A DNA stretch of 64,000 bases from Mucilaginibacter sp. L196 (GTDB taxonomy: Bacteria; Bacteroidota; Bacteroidia; Sphingobacteriales; Sphingobacteriaceae), in contig NZ_LMUO01000009.1 in NCBI RefSeq assembly GCF_009765905.1, forward strand, positions 692,242-756,241, read 5' to 3'. The translations under genes were made by a program, and so were the position numbers. The stretch's first letter is position 1; every line of letters begins with the position of its first letter. Positions 19,683 to 29,388 of the stretch are shown here, piece by piece. The notes under the pieces are model-generated. The model searched no databases. It had not been told where the DNA came from and worked only from the letters and a program-made list of their open reading frames with translations.

Positions 19683-22600
19683 ATGAAGATTAAACTATTA
19701 CTAAAAAAAATAACGCCATTGTACCTTATTATAATGGCGTTCAGTTTCAATGCGTTTTCGCAAGCTAACCAGCTTAAAGGAACAATTGTTGATTCGACAG
19801 GCGTTGCCATCCGCGGTGCATCTATTAAGATAAAAGGCGCCAGTTCCGGAACCACTTCCGATGCTAATGGTGATTTTACTATTAACTATCAGGGCTCAGC
19901 AAAAATTGAGGTTTCATACATTGGATACACCCCGCGATTAATACCTATAGATGGTAAACAAACAATTAGGGTAATGCTCCAAAGCGAATCAAAAGGCCTG
20001 AATGAAGTTGTAGTAACCGCATTAGGTATTAAACGCGAAAAAAGGTTGTTAACCTATGCCACACAGGAAATTAAGGGTGATGAAATTATGGAAACCAAGC
20101 AAGCCAATGTGCTGAATGCGCTTGACGGAAAGCTTGCGGGTGTACAAATCACCAGTTCAACCGGTGCTCCGGGTGCATCAGTTAATGTTGTAATAAGAGG
20201 GGCTATATCTATCTCGGGTAATAATCAAGCTTTGATAGTTCTTGATGGTGTACCAATTGATAACTCAGAAACCGGTATCGTTAACTCGGGAGCTTCGGGT
20301 GCAGGTAGCAGCAGAATATCAGATATTGACCCTAATACAATTGAAAGTGTAAACGTACTTAAAGGAGCTGCCGCCACTACCTTGTATGGCTCGGCAGGTG
20401 CAAGAGGTGTAATATTAATCACTACAAAAAGTGGCTCCAGAAACAAAAAACCGGTTGTTACATTTTCATCCGACTTTTCTTTTGACAATGCTATTTTACC
20501 TAAACGCCAAACTGATTATGCCCAAGGTACTAATGGTATATTTTATAATGGCGACGATGCCGCTGGGAAAATCAGTACTTCATGGGGCCCTGCAATGGAT
20601 ACCTTGAAAATAAATGGTGTTCCTGCAAAAAAGTATGACCCTTATTCAACTTTTTTTAAAACGGGCCACAGTTCTAACAGCGCGGTATCTGTTGAAGGCG
20701 GTGCCGACAAAAGCAGCTATTTTGTGTCATATTCTTACCTGGATCAAACCGGAACTGAGCCGAATAATGATTTTAAAAGAAATACATTATTTACCAAGTT
20801 TAATAACGCAATTACGGATAACCTGAACTTTACTTTCCAGTTAGGTTATACCAACTCAGATCAGGACAGGCTTCCGGAAGGTTCATCAAATGGGCCGCTA
20901 TTCACGCTATTCAGCGAGCCGGTATCATGGAACCCATATCCTTACGAAAATGCTGATGGCACGCAAAGGTTATATCGTAATTCAAGGAATAATCCTTTAT
21001 GGGCTGCTGCCAACGAATCGAATCATTATAATGTTAACCGTTTTACCCCGGTAATGACATTGAATTTTACCCCAACCAAATGGTTAACCATTACTGAAAG
21101 AGGTGGCGCTGATATTTACGGCGAGCAAGATAAATATTGGGAAAACCCAAGTGTTAACATAGGGACATTAGGCGAGATCATTGAGCAGAATAATAACTTC
21201 AGGCAGTTTAATAACGACCTGATTGCTAATGCTACAAAACAATTTGGAAAGTTTAATGTGAATTTTCTGGTAGGTAATAACCTGCTTTCAACCTACAACC
21301 AGAGTTATTACGAATTAGGTAGCGGCTTAAGCATCCCCGGTTATTATAACATAGCTGGAGCTTCAACCGTTACGGCTTCCGAGAGCCATTCAACGGAGCG
21401 TAAAATAGGGTTTTATAGCCAGGCTAATATTGAATACAACAGATTCCTGTCATTAAACTTAACAGGTAGATATGATGGTAGTTCAGTATTATCAACCGCG
21501 AAAGACTTTTATCCATATGGTTCAGTAGCTACTGGGTTCATATTCTCTGAATTGTTATCGCCTGAGCTTTCTAAAATTATCAGTTACGGAAAACTAAGAT
21601 TGTCTTATGCTTCTGTTGGTAACGATAATGTTGGGGCTTATGTGCTGAATACACCTTATGTACCGGCAAATGTAAATAGCATACAATTTCCATATCAAGG
21701 CCAGGCAGGTTTGCTTGTTAGCAGCAATTACGGAAATCCATATCTACAAAATGAGCGCTTAAATGAAGCTGAAACAGGTTTGGAAATGAAGTTCTTAAAT
21801 AACCGGTTTGGGTTTGATTTCTCTTACTATAACCGCAAAACAACCGATGGATTAATTTCAGCTGTAGGAATTGCACCATCAACTGGTTATGCAACAACTA
21901 CAGTAAACTCAGCAAGTTTACGTAATAAAGGTGTTGAGGCATTGTTAACAGGAACCCCAATAAAAACAAAAGATTTTCAATGGGATGCTAATTTAAATTT
22001 TAGTCTTAACAGGAGCAAAGTGCTGTCGTTATACAAAACTACCGATCAATTAGGCCGTATTATAGTTGGCCAGCCTTATGATGTGTTTTATGGCACCAGG
22101 TATGCACGTAACTCAAGCGGTCAGTTGCTTATTGGGGATGATGGTTTGCCTGAAGAATCTTCAACACAGGGGATTGTAGGTAACCCCAATCCAAACTGGA
22201 CAGCAGGCTTAACTAACTCATTCAGGTACAAAAATGTCACATTCAGCTTTATGTTTGATGTGAAGGATGGTGGCGATATTGAAAATGATGTTGACTTGTA
22301 TGGCGACTACTATGGCACTTCTTATGCTACGGAAAACCGTGCACCAAGGGTTATCGATGGTGTAAATGCTACCACAGGTAAACCAAATACAGTAAGTGTA
22401 GGCGCGCAAACGTATTATCAATACATCAATTCAATTTATGAAGCATCAATACAGGACGGGACATATATTAAGTTAAGAAATGTAAGCTTATCTTATAGTC
22501 TGAATAAAGATTTCCTTAAGAAAACACCGTTCAAAGCAGCGTCAATCAGCGCTACTGCAAATAACTTATGGATATATAGCCCACATTTTACCGGTGCTGA

Positions 22601-22706
22601 TCCTGAAGTAAGTTCTTATGGAACAGGTAATAGTGTTTGGGGGATCTACGCGTTCTCAACCCCCTCTTCCCGTTCATATATTTTCAGTATTAAAGCCAGT
22701 TTCTAA
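19683..22706 (+). CDS. SusC/RagA-family TonB-dependent outer membrane transporter
   Basis: A complete 1007-residue SusC protein. It has a signal peptide (to about FSQA, residue 28), a carboxypeptidase-regulatory-like domain (LKGTIVDSTGVAIRGASIKIKG, about 31-105), the pre-plug motif LNEVVVTALGIKREKR and a plug with LDGVPIDNS and VLKGAAATTLYG, then a 22-strand-type barrel. The KREKRLLTYATQEI sequence marks the subgroup that often pairs with SusD-like_2 proteins, as here. It heads an operon with susD and hydroxyproline catabolic genes, so the cargo is probably a hydroxyproline-containing peptide or glycopeptide. SusCD pairs for peptides (RagAB) are known. Confidence 0.95.
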   Translation: MKIKLLLKKITPLYLIIMAFSFNAFSQANQLKGTIVDSTGVAIRGASIKIKGASSGTTSDANGDFTINYQGSAKIEVSYIGYTPRLIPIDGKQTIRVMLQSESKGLNEVVVTALGIKREKRLLTYATQEIKGDEIMETKQANVLNALDGKLAGVQITSSTGAPGASVNVVIRGAISISGNNQALIVLDGVPIDNSETGIVNSGASGAGSSRISDIDPNTIESVNVLKGAAATTLYGSAGARGVILITTKSGSRNKKPVVTFSSDFSFDNAILPKRQTDYAQGTNGIFYNGDDAAGKISTSWGPAMDTLKINGVPAKKYDPYSTFFKTGHSSNSAVSVEGGADKSSYFVSYSYLDQTGTEPNNDFKRNTLFTKFNNAITDNLNFTFQLGYTNSDQDRLPEGSSNGPLFTLFSEPVSWNPYPYENADGTQRLYRNSRNNPLWAAANESNHYNVNRFTPVMTLNFTPTKWLTITERGGADIYGEQDKYWENPSVNIGTLGEIIEQNNNFRQFNNDLIANATKQFGKFNVNFLVGNNLLSTYNQSYYELGSGLSIPGYYNIAGASTVTASESHSTERKIGFYSQANIEYNRFLSLNLTGRYDGSSVLSTAKDFYPYGSVATGFIFSELLSPELSKIISYGKLRLSYASVGNDNVGAYVLNTPYVPANVNSIQFPYQGQAGLLVSSNYGNPYLQNERLNEAETGLEMKFLNNRFGFDFSYYNRKTTDGLISAVGIAPSTGYATTTVNSASLRNKGVEALLTGTPIKTKDFQWDANLNFSLNRSKVLSLYKTTDQLGRIIVGQPYDVFYGTRYARNSSGQLLIGDDGLPEESSTQGIVGNPNPNWTAGLTNSFRYKNVTFSFMFDVKDGGDIENDVDLYGDYYGTSYATENRAPRVIDGVNATTGKPNTVSVGAQTYYQYINSIYEASIQDGTYIKLRNVSLSYSLNKDFLKKTPFKAASISATANNLWIYSPHFTGADPEVSSYGTGNSVWGIYAFSTPSSRSYIFSIKASF

Positions 22707-22732
22707 TTATTCATTCCTTATAAAGATTAAAA

Positions 22733-24121
22733 ATGAAAAAGATATCAATATATATAATGGGTTTTGTCTTATTGGCATCCTCAGGATGTAAAAAGTTTAT
22801 CGATGTAAACACAGACCCTAATAACGCCGTTGACGGAACAGAAGCAACAATACTGCCGCCCGTTGAAATTGCTATAGCAGATGAAATGTATGGTGGTAAT
22901 GCTGCCTTTATAGTTCAAAACTTTATGCAAACAACAGCTATTAATCAACCGCCGCCACAAATCGGCACTTACCTGGAAATCAATTCAGATTTAGATGGTG
23001 ATTGGAGCGTTTATTACAACACGGTTTTAATTAACCTTAAAATCATGAATACTAAAGCTGTAGCCGATGGTAAGCTAAATTATGCGGCTATAGCTCAAAT
23101 ATTATCAGCCCTTGCTCTCGGAAATGCAACTGATCTGTGGGGTGATATTCCTTACAGTCAGGCGCTTCAAGGTACAGCAAACCTTTCTCCTGTGTATGAT
23201 AAACAGGAAGCTATTTACAATGATATTCAAACTTTACTGGATAAGGGTATAGCCGATATTAATGCCGGTACTACCACTGTACCTTCAGGGGATGATTTTT
23301 TCTATACAGGTGATATGAGCAAATGGAAAATGCTGGCTTATTCACTTAAGGCCCGTTACTATATGCACTTAACCAAAGCGCCGGGTTATACAGCGGCGGC
23401 ACAGGCGCAGCTTGCGTTAACAGCATTAACAAATGCAATGCAAAGCAGTGATGATGATCTGGAGTATATATTCCCGGGTGCTGCAGGCCAGACAAATCCA
23501 TGGTATAACAATTTTAACCAGGTGAGCACAGCTGTAATTTCATCGGATTTTGTTGATACGCTCGTTACAAGAAATGATCCGCGCTTATCTAAAATGGTAT
23601 CTCCCTCAACAGAAACAGGATTATACACCGGTAGACAAATTGGAGCTTCGGCACCCGGCGACTTGGAATCGTACTCTTATCCAAGTAGTTTTTATATGGG
23701 TATAGGTGCGGGGGTTTACATGATGAGCTACTCCGAAACCTTATTTTTAAAGGCAGAGGCTACATACATTGTTTCAGGGTATGCTGCGGCACAATCCATT
23801 TATCAAAGCGCGGTAACAGCACATATGACTAAGGTAGGTGTTGCTACTGCTGATATAACTACTTATTTAAGTTCAAGAGGTACATTAACCGCTGCAAATG
23901 CTGAGCAAAGAATAATTGAAGAAAAATTCATTTCAAACTATTTGAATTTGGAAATATTTAATGATTGGAGAAGAACAGGATACCCAACAATGGTAAAAGT
24001 TCCAAATGCTTTGTCTGATATTCCAAGAAGGGTATTGTATCCGGAAATTGAAATTACAACAAATGCGCAGCCGCAACAATCAGCAATATTAACTGACCGC
24101 GTTTGGTGGGATGCGAAATAA
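22733..24121 (+). CDS. SusD-like_2/RagB-family lipoprotein
   Basis: A 462-residue lipoprotein with a lipobox at LLASSGC (Cys near residue 19) followed by KKFIDVNTDPNNA, the usual start of the SusD-like_2 subgroup. Other markers are NATDLWGDIPYSQA, KMLAYSLKARYYMHL, SYSETLFLKAEA and the C-terminal EEKFISNYLNLEIFNDWRRTGYP. It is the partner of the SusC 26 nt upstream. Members of this subgroup bind peptides or glycans at the cell surface; the substrate here is inferred from the downstream hydroxyproline genes. Confidence 0.93.
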   Translation: MKKISIYIMGFVLLASSGCKKFIDVNTDPNNAVDGTEATILPPVEIAIADEMYGGNAAFIVQNFMQTTAINQPPPQIGTYLEINSDLDGDWSVYYNTVLINLKIMNTKAVADGKLNYAAIAQILSALALGNATDLWGDIPYSQALQGTANLSPVYDKQEAIYNDIQTLLDKGIADINAGTTTVPSGDDFFYTGDMSKWKMLAYSLKARYYMHLTKAPGYTAAAQAQLALTALTNAMQSSDDDLEYIFPGAAGQTNPWYNNFNQVSTAVISSDFVDTLVTRNDPRLSKMVSPSTETGLYTGRQIGASAPGDLESYSYPSSFYMGIGAGVYMMSYSETLFLKAEATYIVSGYAAAQSIYQSAVTAHMTKVGVATADITTYLSSRGTLTAANAEQRIIEEKFISNYLNLEIFNDWRRTGYPTMVKVPNALSDIPRRVLYPEIEITTNAQPQQSAILTDRVWWDAK

Positions 24122-24161
24122 TCATGTTAATATTAAACAACTAATTGGTAATTTGTAAGTT

Positions 24162-24189
24162 TTTGAAACCTTACCTTCGGGTACCTTTG
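24162..24189 (+). promoter_or_regulatory. Possible internal promoter before the hydroxyproline enzyme genes
   Basis: An exact Bacteroidota -7 element TACCTTTG (TAnnTTTG) at 24182-24189 lies 30 nt before the deaminase start, with TTTG at 24162-24165 as a possible -33 element. The 16-nt spacing is shorter than the usual 17 to 23, so this is only a candidate. It could allow the enzymes to be made apart from susCD. Confidence 0.28.
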
Positions 24190-24219
24190 AACAATAATAA
24201 ATTAAGATTTTAAACGTAT

Positions 24220-25155
24220 ATGAAATTTGAATGGAAAGGGGTTTTCCCTGCGGTAACAACTAAGTTTACGGAAAATGAAGAGCTTGACTTAGACGCGTTT
24301 GACATAAATATTAAGGCACAGCTTGAAGCAGGTGTGGATGGTATAATACTTGGTGGCTCTTTAGGCGAAGCTAGTGTGCTAACCGAAAATGAAAAATTCG
24401 TGTTATTACAACATACCTTAGCATATGTTGCAGGTAAAGTGCCTGTAATATTGAATATTGCAGAACAGTCGACCCGCAGTGCAGTTGCGGTTGCAAAAAA
24501 GGCATACGAACTTGGTGCTGACGGTTTAATGCTATTGCCGCCAATGCGTTACAATGCTGATGAGGATGAAACTATCGCTTATTTATCTGCAATTGCTGAA
24601 AGTACGCCGTTGCCTATCATGATTTATAATAACCCGGTTGATTATAAAATTGAGATAACACTTGACATGTTTGAGCGTTTGAAAGTTTATGAAAACATCC
24701 AGGCTATAAAGGAGTCAACAAGGGATATTATTAATACCACCAGGCTTATCAATAAATTTGGCGACAGGTATAAGATATTTACAGGTGTTGATCCTATAGC
24801 TACAGAAAGCTTAATAATGGGGGCTCACGGTTGGGTTGCGGGCTTGGTTGATGCATTCCCGAAGGAAACTGTTGCCATATACCGTTTGGTTAAGGCAGGC
24901 CGTTTTCAGGAAGCAATTGCTATTCACCGCTGGTTCCTTCCGGTTTTGGAGTTGGATATCCATGCCAAATTAGTACAATACATTAAACTTGCAGAAGTTG
25001 GCACAGGTATAGGAACCGAAAAAGTTAGAGCGCCTCGTTTACCGTTAAAAGGTAAAGAGCGCGAAAGAGTTCTTAATATCATCAATTCTGCTTTAGCTAT
25101 TCGCCCGGAATTACCGGAAGGAAGTTGGGGGAGGTTAAATGAAGTTAATGCTTAA
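24220..25155 (+). CDS. Probable 1-pyrroline-4-hydroxy-2-carboxylate deaminase (DHDPS family)
   Basis: A 311-residue cytoplasmic TIM barrel of the dihydrodipicolinate synthase family. The Schiff-base Lys164 (IQAIKEST) and Tyr136 (IMIYNNP) are present, and the glycine-rich loop reads GGSLGEAS. The family name alone does not fix function. The three next genes are an aldehyde dehydrogenase, a two-cysteine hydroxyproline epimerase and an FAD D-amino-acid oxidase, the exact set of the trans-4-hydroxy-L-proline pathway, in which this member deaminates 1-pyrroline-4-hydroxy-2-carboxylate to 2-oxoglutarate semialdehyde. It differs clearly in motif wording from the sialic acid lyase in the same window. 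Confidence 0.85.
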   Translation: MKFEWKGVFPAVTTKFTENEELDLDAFDINIKAQLEAGVDGIILGGSLGEASVLTENEKFVLLQHTLAYVAGKVPVILNIAEQSTRSAVAVAKKAYELGADGLMLLPPMRYNADEDETIAYLSAIAESTPLPIMIYNNPVDYKIEITLDMFERLKVYENIQAIKESTRDIINTTRLINKFGDRYKIFTGVDPIATESLIMGAHGWVAGLVDAFPKETVAIYRLVKAGRFQEAIAIHRWFLPVLELDIHAKLVQYIKLAEVGTGIGTEKVRAPRLPLKGKERERVLNIINSALAIRPELPEGSWGRLNEVNA

Positions 25156-25167
25156 TAAACAAGCTAA

Positions 25168-26751
25168 ATGATAAATGGTAATAATATAATAGCCTGCGAT
25201 TACGCTTTAGCCGACGATGAAAGTTTTAAAGCTTTTGATCCGTCGACAGGGGCGCAGTTGGAAGGTGCTTTTCAAAAAGCGGATACTTTAATGGTTAATA
25301 ATGCTTTGAATGCTGCAACTGCAGCATTCAAAGTTTACAAGAATGTTGCTCCCGCTGATAAAGCAAAATTTTTAAGAGCTATTGCAGCAGAGATAACAAC
25401 CTTAGGCGAAACACTGGTAAACAGGGCAGTAGCCGAAAGTGGTTTGCCTGTTGCAAGGTTAAGCGGCGAATTAGGCCGTACAACAGGGCAACTAAATATG
25501 TTTGCCAATCTTGTTGAAGAAGGTTCGTGGGTTGATGCTGTAATTGATACCGCCAACTCTGAACGCACACCTTTGCCAAAGCCCGATATCAGGAGAATGT
25601 ATTCGCCAATAGGCCCGGTTGTTGTTTTTGGGGCGAGTAACTTTCCATTGGCATTTTCTGTTGCCGGTGGCGACACTGCTTCGGCATTAGCGTCAGGTTG
25701 CCCGGTTGTTGTAAAGGTTCACCCGGCTCATCCCGGTACAAGTGCCATGGTTGGCCAGGCCATAAGCAAAGCTGCAAAAGAAACAGGTATGCCTGATGGC
25801 GTTTTCTCACTGTTATTTGATGATGGTTATGCCACAGGCGCTGAATTAGTTAAACACGAGCAAACCAAGGCTGTAGCTTTTACAGGTTCGTACCACGGAG
25901 GTATGGCGCTGTTAAAATTGGCACAGGAGCGTAAAAGCGTTATTCCTGTATTCACAGAATTGGGAAGTATTAACCCGGTAGTACTACTACCCGGCATACT
26001 TGATTCGCAGGCAGAATCAGTAGCTGCAAGATATGCATCGTCAATAACCTTAGGGGCGGGTCAGTTTTGTACCAATCCCGGTTTAATATTAGCTGTAAAA
26101 TCAGCAGGATTAGATCGTTTTCTTTCTGCCCTTGGCGATGCTATTGAAACCACGCCATCAGCAACCATGTTAACAATAGGGATATGGAAAAACTACGAAT
26201 CACTTTCAGATAAAATAATTGGCGAACCGGGTATTAAGTTAATTGCTAAATCAACAGCAGTTAATACCGAAAAAATCAATCAATCTGTAGCGACAGTAGC
26301 AACAGTAGGCGCAAGTGATTTCATCGCCAATAAAAAATATAGCGAAGAGATATTCGGCCCATGGTCGTTAGTAGTAGTTTGTGATAATATAACACAGTTA
26401 CAACAGGTGATAGAATCATTAGAAGGCCAGTTAACAACTACCGTTATGGCCGAAAAAGATGAATTATCGAACCACACCGGCATCTTAAATGCCTTGGCCG
26501 ACATATCAGGCCGTGTAATATTGAATAATGTACCTACAGGTGTTGAGGTTTGCGCGGCAATGCAGCATGGCGGCCCCTTTCCGGCTACAAGCGACAGTCG
26601 TTTTACTTCGGTTGGTACAGGTGCAATTTATAGGTTTGTAAGGCCTATTGCATGGCAGGATTGGGAAGATAGCCTGCTGCCTTTGGAATTGCAGGCAGCA
26701 AACCCGTTAAAAATTTGGAGGCAGATAGATAACAACCTCACGAAAAACTAA
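25168..26751 (+). CDS. 2,5-dioxovalerate (2-oxoglutarate semialdehyde) dehydrogenase
   Basis: A 527-residue NAD(P)-dependent aldehyde dehydrogenase. The catalytic set is Asn158 (FGASNFP), Glu264 (FTELGSINP) and Cys301 (GAGQFCTNPG). The long form, with GQFCTNPG and the N-terminal ALNAATAAF segment, matches the 2,5-dioxovalerate dehydrogenase group. It oxidises 2-oxoglutarate semialdehyde to 2-oxoglutarate, the last step that feeds hydroxyproline carbon into the TCA cycle. It follows the deaminase after 12 nt and precedes the epimerase by 1 nt, so the four genes are one transcription unit. Confidence 0.9.
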   Translation: MINGNNIIACDYALADDESFKAFDPSTGAQLEGAFQKADTLMVNNALNAATAAFKVYKNVAPADKAKFLRAIAAEITTLGETLVNRAVAESGLPVARLSGELGRTTGQLNMFANLVEEGSWVDAVIDTANSERTPLPKPDIRRMYSPIGPVVVFGASNFPLAFSVAGGDTASALASGCPVVVKVHPAHPGTSAMVGQAISKAAKETGMPDGVFSLLFDDGYATGAELVKHEQTKAVAFTGSYHGGMALLKLAQERKSVIPVFTELGSINPVVLLPGILDSQAESVAARYASSITLGAGQFCTNPGLILAVKSAGLDRFLSALGDAIETTPSATMLTIGIWKNYESLSDKIIGEPGIKLIAKSTAVNTEKINQSVATVATVGASDFIANKKYSEEIFGPWSLVVVCDNITQLQQVIESLEGQLTTTVMAEKDELSNHTGILNALADISGRVILNNVPTGVEVCAAMQHGGPFPATSDSRFTSVGTGAIYRFVRPIAWQDWEDSLLPLELQAANPLKIWRQIDNNLTKN

Positions 26752-26752
26752 A

Positions 26753-27754
26753 ATGGCAAGTAAAACTTTTTTTTGTATCGATGCGCATACTTGCGGTAAC
26801 CCGGTAAGGTTGGTTGCCGGTGGCGGGCCAGCGCTTAAAGGCGCAAGCATGAGCGAAAAACGCCAGCATTTTTTAAAAGAATATGATTGGATACGCACTG
26901 GTTTAATGTTTGAACCGCGTGGTCACGATATGATGTCGGGTAGTATTTTGTACGAGCCCAGCAATCCCGAAAATGATGTGGCTGTTTTATTTATTGAAAC
27001 CAGCGGCTGTTTGCCAATGTGCGGGCACGGTACTATCGGTACTATAACCATAGCTATTGAAGAGGGCCTTATCAAACCTAAAGTCCCTGGAATTATAAGA
27101 ATGGAGGCTCCTGCGGGTTTGGTTATTATTAATTACAAGCAAGAGGGTAGCAAGGTTACATCGGTTAAGCTAACTAATGTGCCTGCATATCTTGCCGCGC
27201 AGAACCTGACACTGGAATGCCCTGATTTGGGTACGTTGACTTTTGACGTAGCCTACGGGGGTAATTATTATGCGATAATTGATCCTCAGCCTAATTTTAA
27301 GGGCTTGGAGAATTACAGTGCCGGTGAATTGATAGGATGGAGTAGGGTTTTTCGTGATCTTATCAATCAGAATTTTACGTTTGTTCACCCATTAGATCCT
27401 ACCATAAATACCTGTACGCACATTTTATGGGCGGGTAAAACATTATCTGCTGATGCTACTGCCCGTAACGCGGTATTTTATGGCGATAAAGCAATCGACC
27501 GCTCGCCATGCGGCACCGGCACATCTGCGAGGATGGCGCAATGGCATGCAAAAGGTAAATTAAAAAAAGGCGATGTGTTCATCCATGAAAGCATCATCGG
27601 CAGTAAATTTATTGGTACTGTTGAAGATGTGGTGAAGATAGGAGAGATAGACGCTATTATTCCAGGCATTGAAGGCTGGGCAAAAGTTTATGGCTACAAC
27701 ACCATAAAAATTGATGATGACGACCCTTACGCGCACGGTTTTCAGGTGATATAA
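26753..27754 (+). CDS. 4-hydroxyproline 2-epimerase
   Basis: A 333-residue member of the proline racemase family. Both catalytic cysteines are present: Cys90 in MCGHGTIG and Cys253 in SPCGTGTSA. The two-Cys form marks a racemase/epimerase, whereas trans-3-hydroxyproline dehydratases have Thr at the second site. The reaction is trans-4-hydroxy-L-proline to cis-4-hydroxy-D-proline in the cytoplasm, and the neighbours provide the next steps. HTCGNPVRLV near the N-terminus is a typical block. The ATG lies 1 nt after the dehydrogenase stop. Confidence 0.92.
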   Translation: MASKTFFCIDAHTCGNPVRLVAGGGPALKGASMSEKRQHFLKEYDWIRTGLMFEPRGHDMMSGSILYEPSNPENDVAVLFIETSGCLPMCGHGTIGTITIAIEEGLIKPKVPGIIRMEAPAGLVIINYKQEGSKVTSVKLTNVPAYLAAQNLTLECPDLGTLTFDVAYGGNYYAIIDPQPNFKGLENYSAGELIGWSRVFRDLINQNFTFVHPLDPTINTCTHILWAGKTLSADATARNAVFYGDKAIDRSPCGTGTSARMAQWHAKGKLKKGDVFIHESIIGSKFIGTVEDVVKIGEIDAIIPGIEGWAKVYGYNTIKIDDDDPYAHGFQVI

Positions 27755-27807
27755 CACTAATTTGATTTGAAGTCTTAGGCCATAGCTTAAGCATATAAAA
27801 TATTATT

Positions 27808-29052
27808 ATGTCTAAAGTATTGATTATTGGGGGCGGAATAATGGGGCTTAGCTCTGCTTATTATTTAACAAAAGCAGGCTATGAGGTCACCATTTTAGAT
27901 AAAGGCGATTTGACAGACAATTGCTCCTATGGCAATGCGGGTATGATTGTACCAAGCCACTTTGTTCCACTAGCTGCGCCCGGCATGATTAAGCAGGGCG
28001 TAAGATGGATGTTTAATAATAAAAGCCCATTTTATGTTAAGCCATCGCTTAATCCTGATTTGGTTTCGTGGGGGATTAAATTTCTGAAGAATGCTAACAA
28101 TAAACATGTAGAAGATTCGGCAAAACCATTGACTGAATTATCCTTGCTTAGTAAAAGTCTTTATAAAGACCTTGCTAAAGAATCAGGCTTTGATTTTGAG
28201 CTGACCGAGAACGGCATCCTGATGTTTTACAAAACAGAAAAAGCAGGTGAAGAAGAAGCTCACTTAGCGGAGCAAGGCAGAAAACTTGGCCTTGATATGG
28301 AAGTGTTAAGTGTTGCCCAGTGTAAAGCGCTTCAGCCAAATCTTGAACTGGATGTTTTGGGGGCTGTCCATTATCGTTGCGATGCCCACTTGTATCCACA
28401 GGCGCTGATGGCGGCTTTATTGCGATACCTTACTGCAAAGGGCGTAAATATTGTAAGGAACCACGAAGTGACAAAGATTGAAACTTCAGGATCGACAGTA
28501 TTGGGTGTATTTACAGGATCTCAAAAATGGCAGGCTGATAATTATATTATCGCAGGTGGCTCATGGTCGCCATCAATTGCTAAGCTGGTTGATATTAAAG
28601 CGCCGTTAATGCCGGGCAAAGGTTATTCTTTTATGGTTAAGGAGCCTGAAAAACGAATGCATATACCGGCCTTATTAGCCGAAGCAAGAGTAGCCATAAC
28701 ACCAATGAATGGCAATTTAAGATATGGTGGCACGATGGAATTGGACAAGATCAACAAGCGGATAAACATGAGCAGAGTGAGGGGGATAGTTGAATCTATT
28801 CCACAATATTTTCCTAACCTGCGGCCTGAAGTCCCGGCAGAAGAAGATATATGGTTTGGTTTCAGGCCGTCATCGCCGGATGGTTTACCTTACATTGGCC
28901 GCAGCAATAAATACAATAATCTTGTTGTAGCAACGGGCCACGGTATGATGGGGCTGAGTTTAGGCCCAGCAACCGGATTACTGGTTAGCGAGGTAATAAA
29001 AGGATCAAAAACAGCAATTGATATTAACGCCTTTTCGCCCAATCGTTTTTAA
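27808..29052 (+). CDS. FAD-dependent D-amino acid (cis-4-hydroxy-D-proline) oxidase/dehydrogenase
   Basis: A 414-residue DAO-family flavoprotein. The dinucleotide-binding motif GGGIMG opens the protein, and the C-terminal flavin loop RPSSPDGLPYIGR with GHGMMGLSLGPATG is complete. By context it oxidises cis-4-hydroxy-D-proline to 1-pyrroline-4-hydroxy-2-carboxylate for the deaminase upstream. Whether it uses oxygen or passes electrons to quinone cannot be read from the sequence; DadA-like and HypO-like enzymes are dehydrogenases. It ends the operon and is followed by a strong terminator. Confidence 0.88.
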   Translation: MSKVLIIGGGIMGLSSAYYLTKAGYEVTILDKGDLTDNCSYGNAGMIVPSHFVPLAAPGMIKQGVRWMFNNKSPFYVKPSLNPDLVSWGIKFLKNANNKHVEDSAKPLTELSLLSKSLYKDLAKESGFDFELTENGILMFYKTEKAGEEEAHLAEQGRKLGLDMEVLSVAQCKALQPNLELDVLGAVHYRCDAHLYPQALMAALLRYLTAKGVNIVRNHEVTKIETSGSTVLGVFTGSQKWQADNYIIAGGSWSPSIAKLVDIKAPLMPGKGYSFMVKEPEKRMHIPALLAEARVAITPMNGNLRYGGTMELDKINKRINMSRVRGIVESIPQYFPNLRPEVPAEEDIWFGFRPSSPDGLPYIGRSNKYNNLVVATGHGMMGLSLGPATGLLVSEVIKGSKTAIDINAFSPNRF

Positions 29053-29072
29053 AATCACATTTTTACTTTTAT

Positions 29073-29104
29073 AAAAAAAGGATAGCTTTTGCTATCCTTT
29101 TTTT
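29073..29104 (+). terminator. Rho-independent terminator of the hydroxyproline operon
   Basis: A perfect inverted repeat (GGATAGC at 29080-29086, GCTATCC at 29091-29097, TTTT loop), extended by an A7 run before and a T7 run after. It lies 20 nt behind the oxidase stop codon. Confidence 0.88.
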
Positions 29105-29388
29105 ATGCGTATCATTTTTTACGGGTGGCGTATCATCAGTATTATAGATACATTAAGTTGATTCTTTTATATTATTTTGATAATTTAGGCGAAAACAAAA
29201 TAATACTTGGTTGTGGATTGGTTTAAGTGTTGATAATACGGTAATGGCTCTTGTTTCGCATATAAAGCACTTAGCATGCTGCTGAAAATTAACCTGTACT
29301 TCTCATATATTACCCCATATTGAGAATAATTTTAATATTTAGGTTAATTAATTGTAAATTCAACAATAATTAATTAAAGGATCATCTC
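29105..29388 (+). promoter_or_regulatory. AraC-gene upstream region with a TTAATTAATT inverted repeat
   Basis: The 284-nt gap after the terminator has no credible gene. A 10-bp inverted repeat (TTAATTAATT at 29344-29353, AATTAATTAA at 29368-29377, 14-nt spacer) ends 11 nt before the AraC start codon. It could be an autoregulatory site or an mRNA hairpin over the start. Its TTAAT core recurs in the GH127/susC and GH43/DUF5695 promoter regions. AT richness weakens the case. Confidence 0.35.

Noticed and set aside
24220..25155. Dihydrodipicolinate synthase for lysine synthesis
   Set aside because: The gene is packed with three hydroxyproline pathway genes, so the deaminase role is much more likely.
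26753..27754. Proline racemase or trans-3-hydroxyproline dehydratase
   Set aside because: Two catalytic cysteines rule out the Thr-type dehydratase, and the D-amino-acid oxidase/deaminase/dehydrogenase neighbours favour 4-hydroxyproline epimerase over proline racemase.
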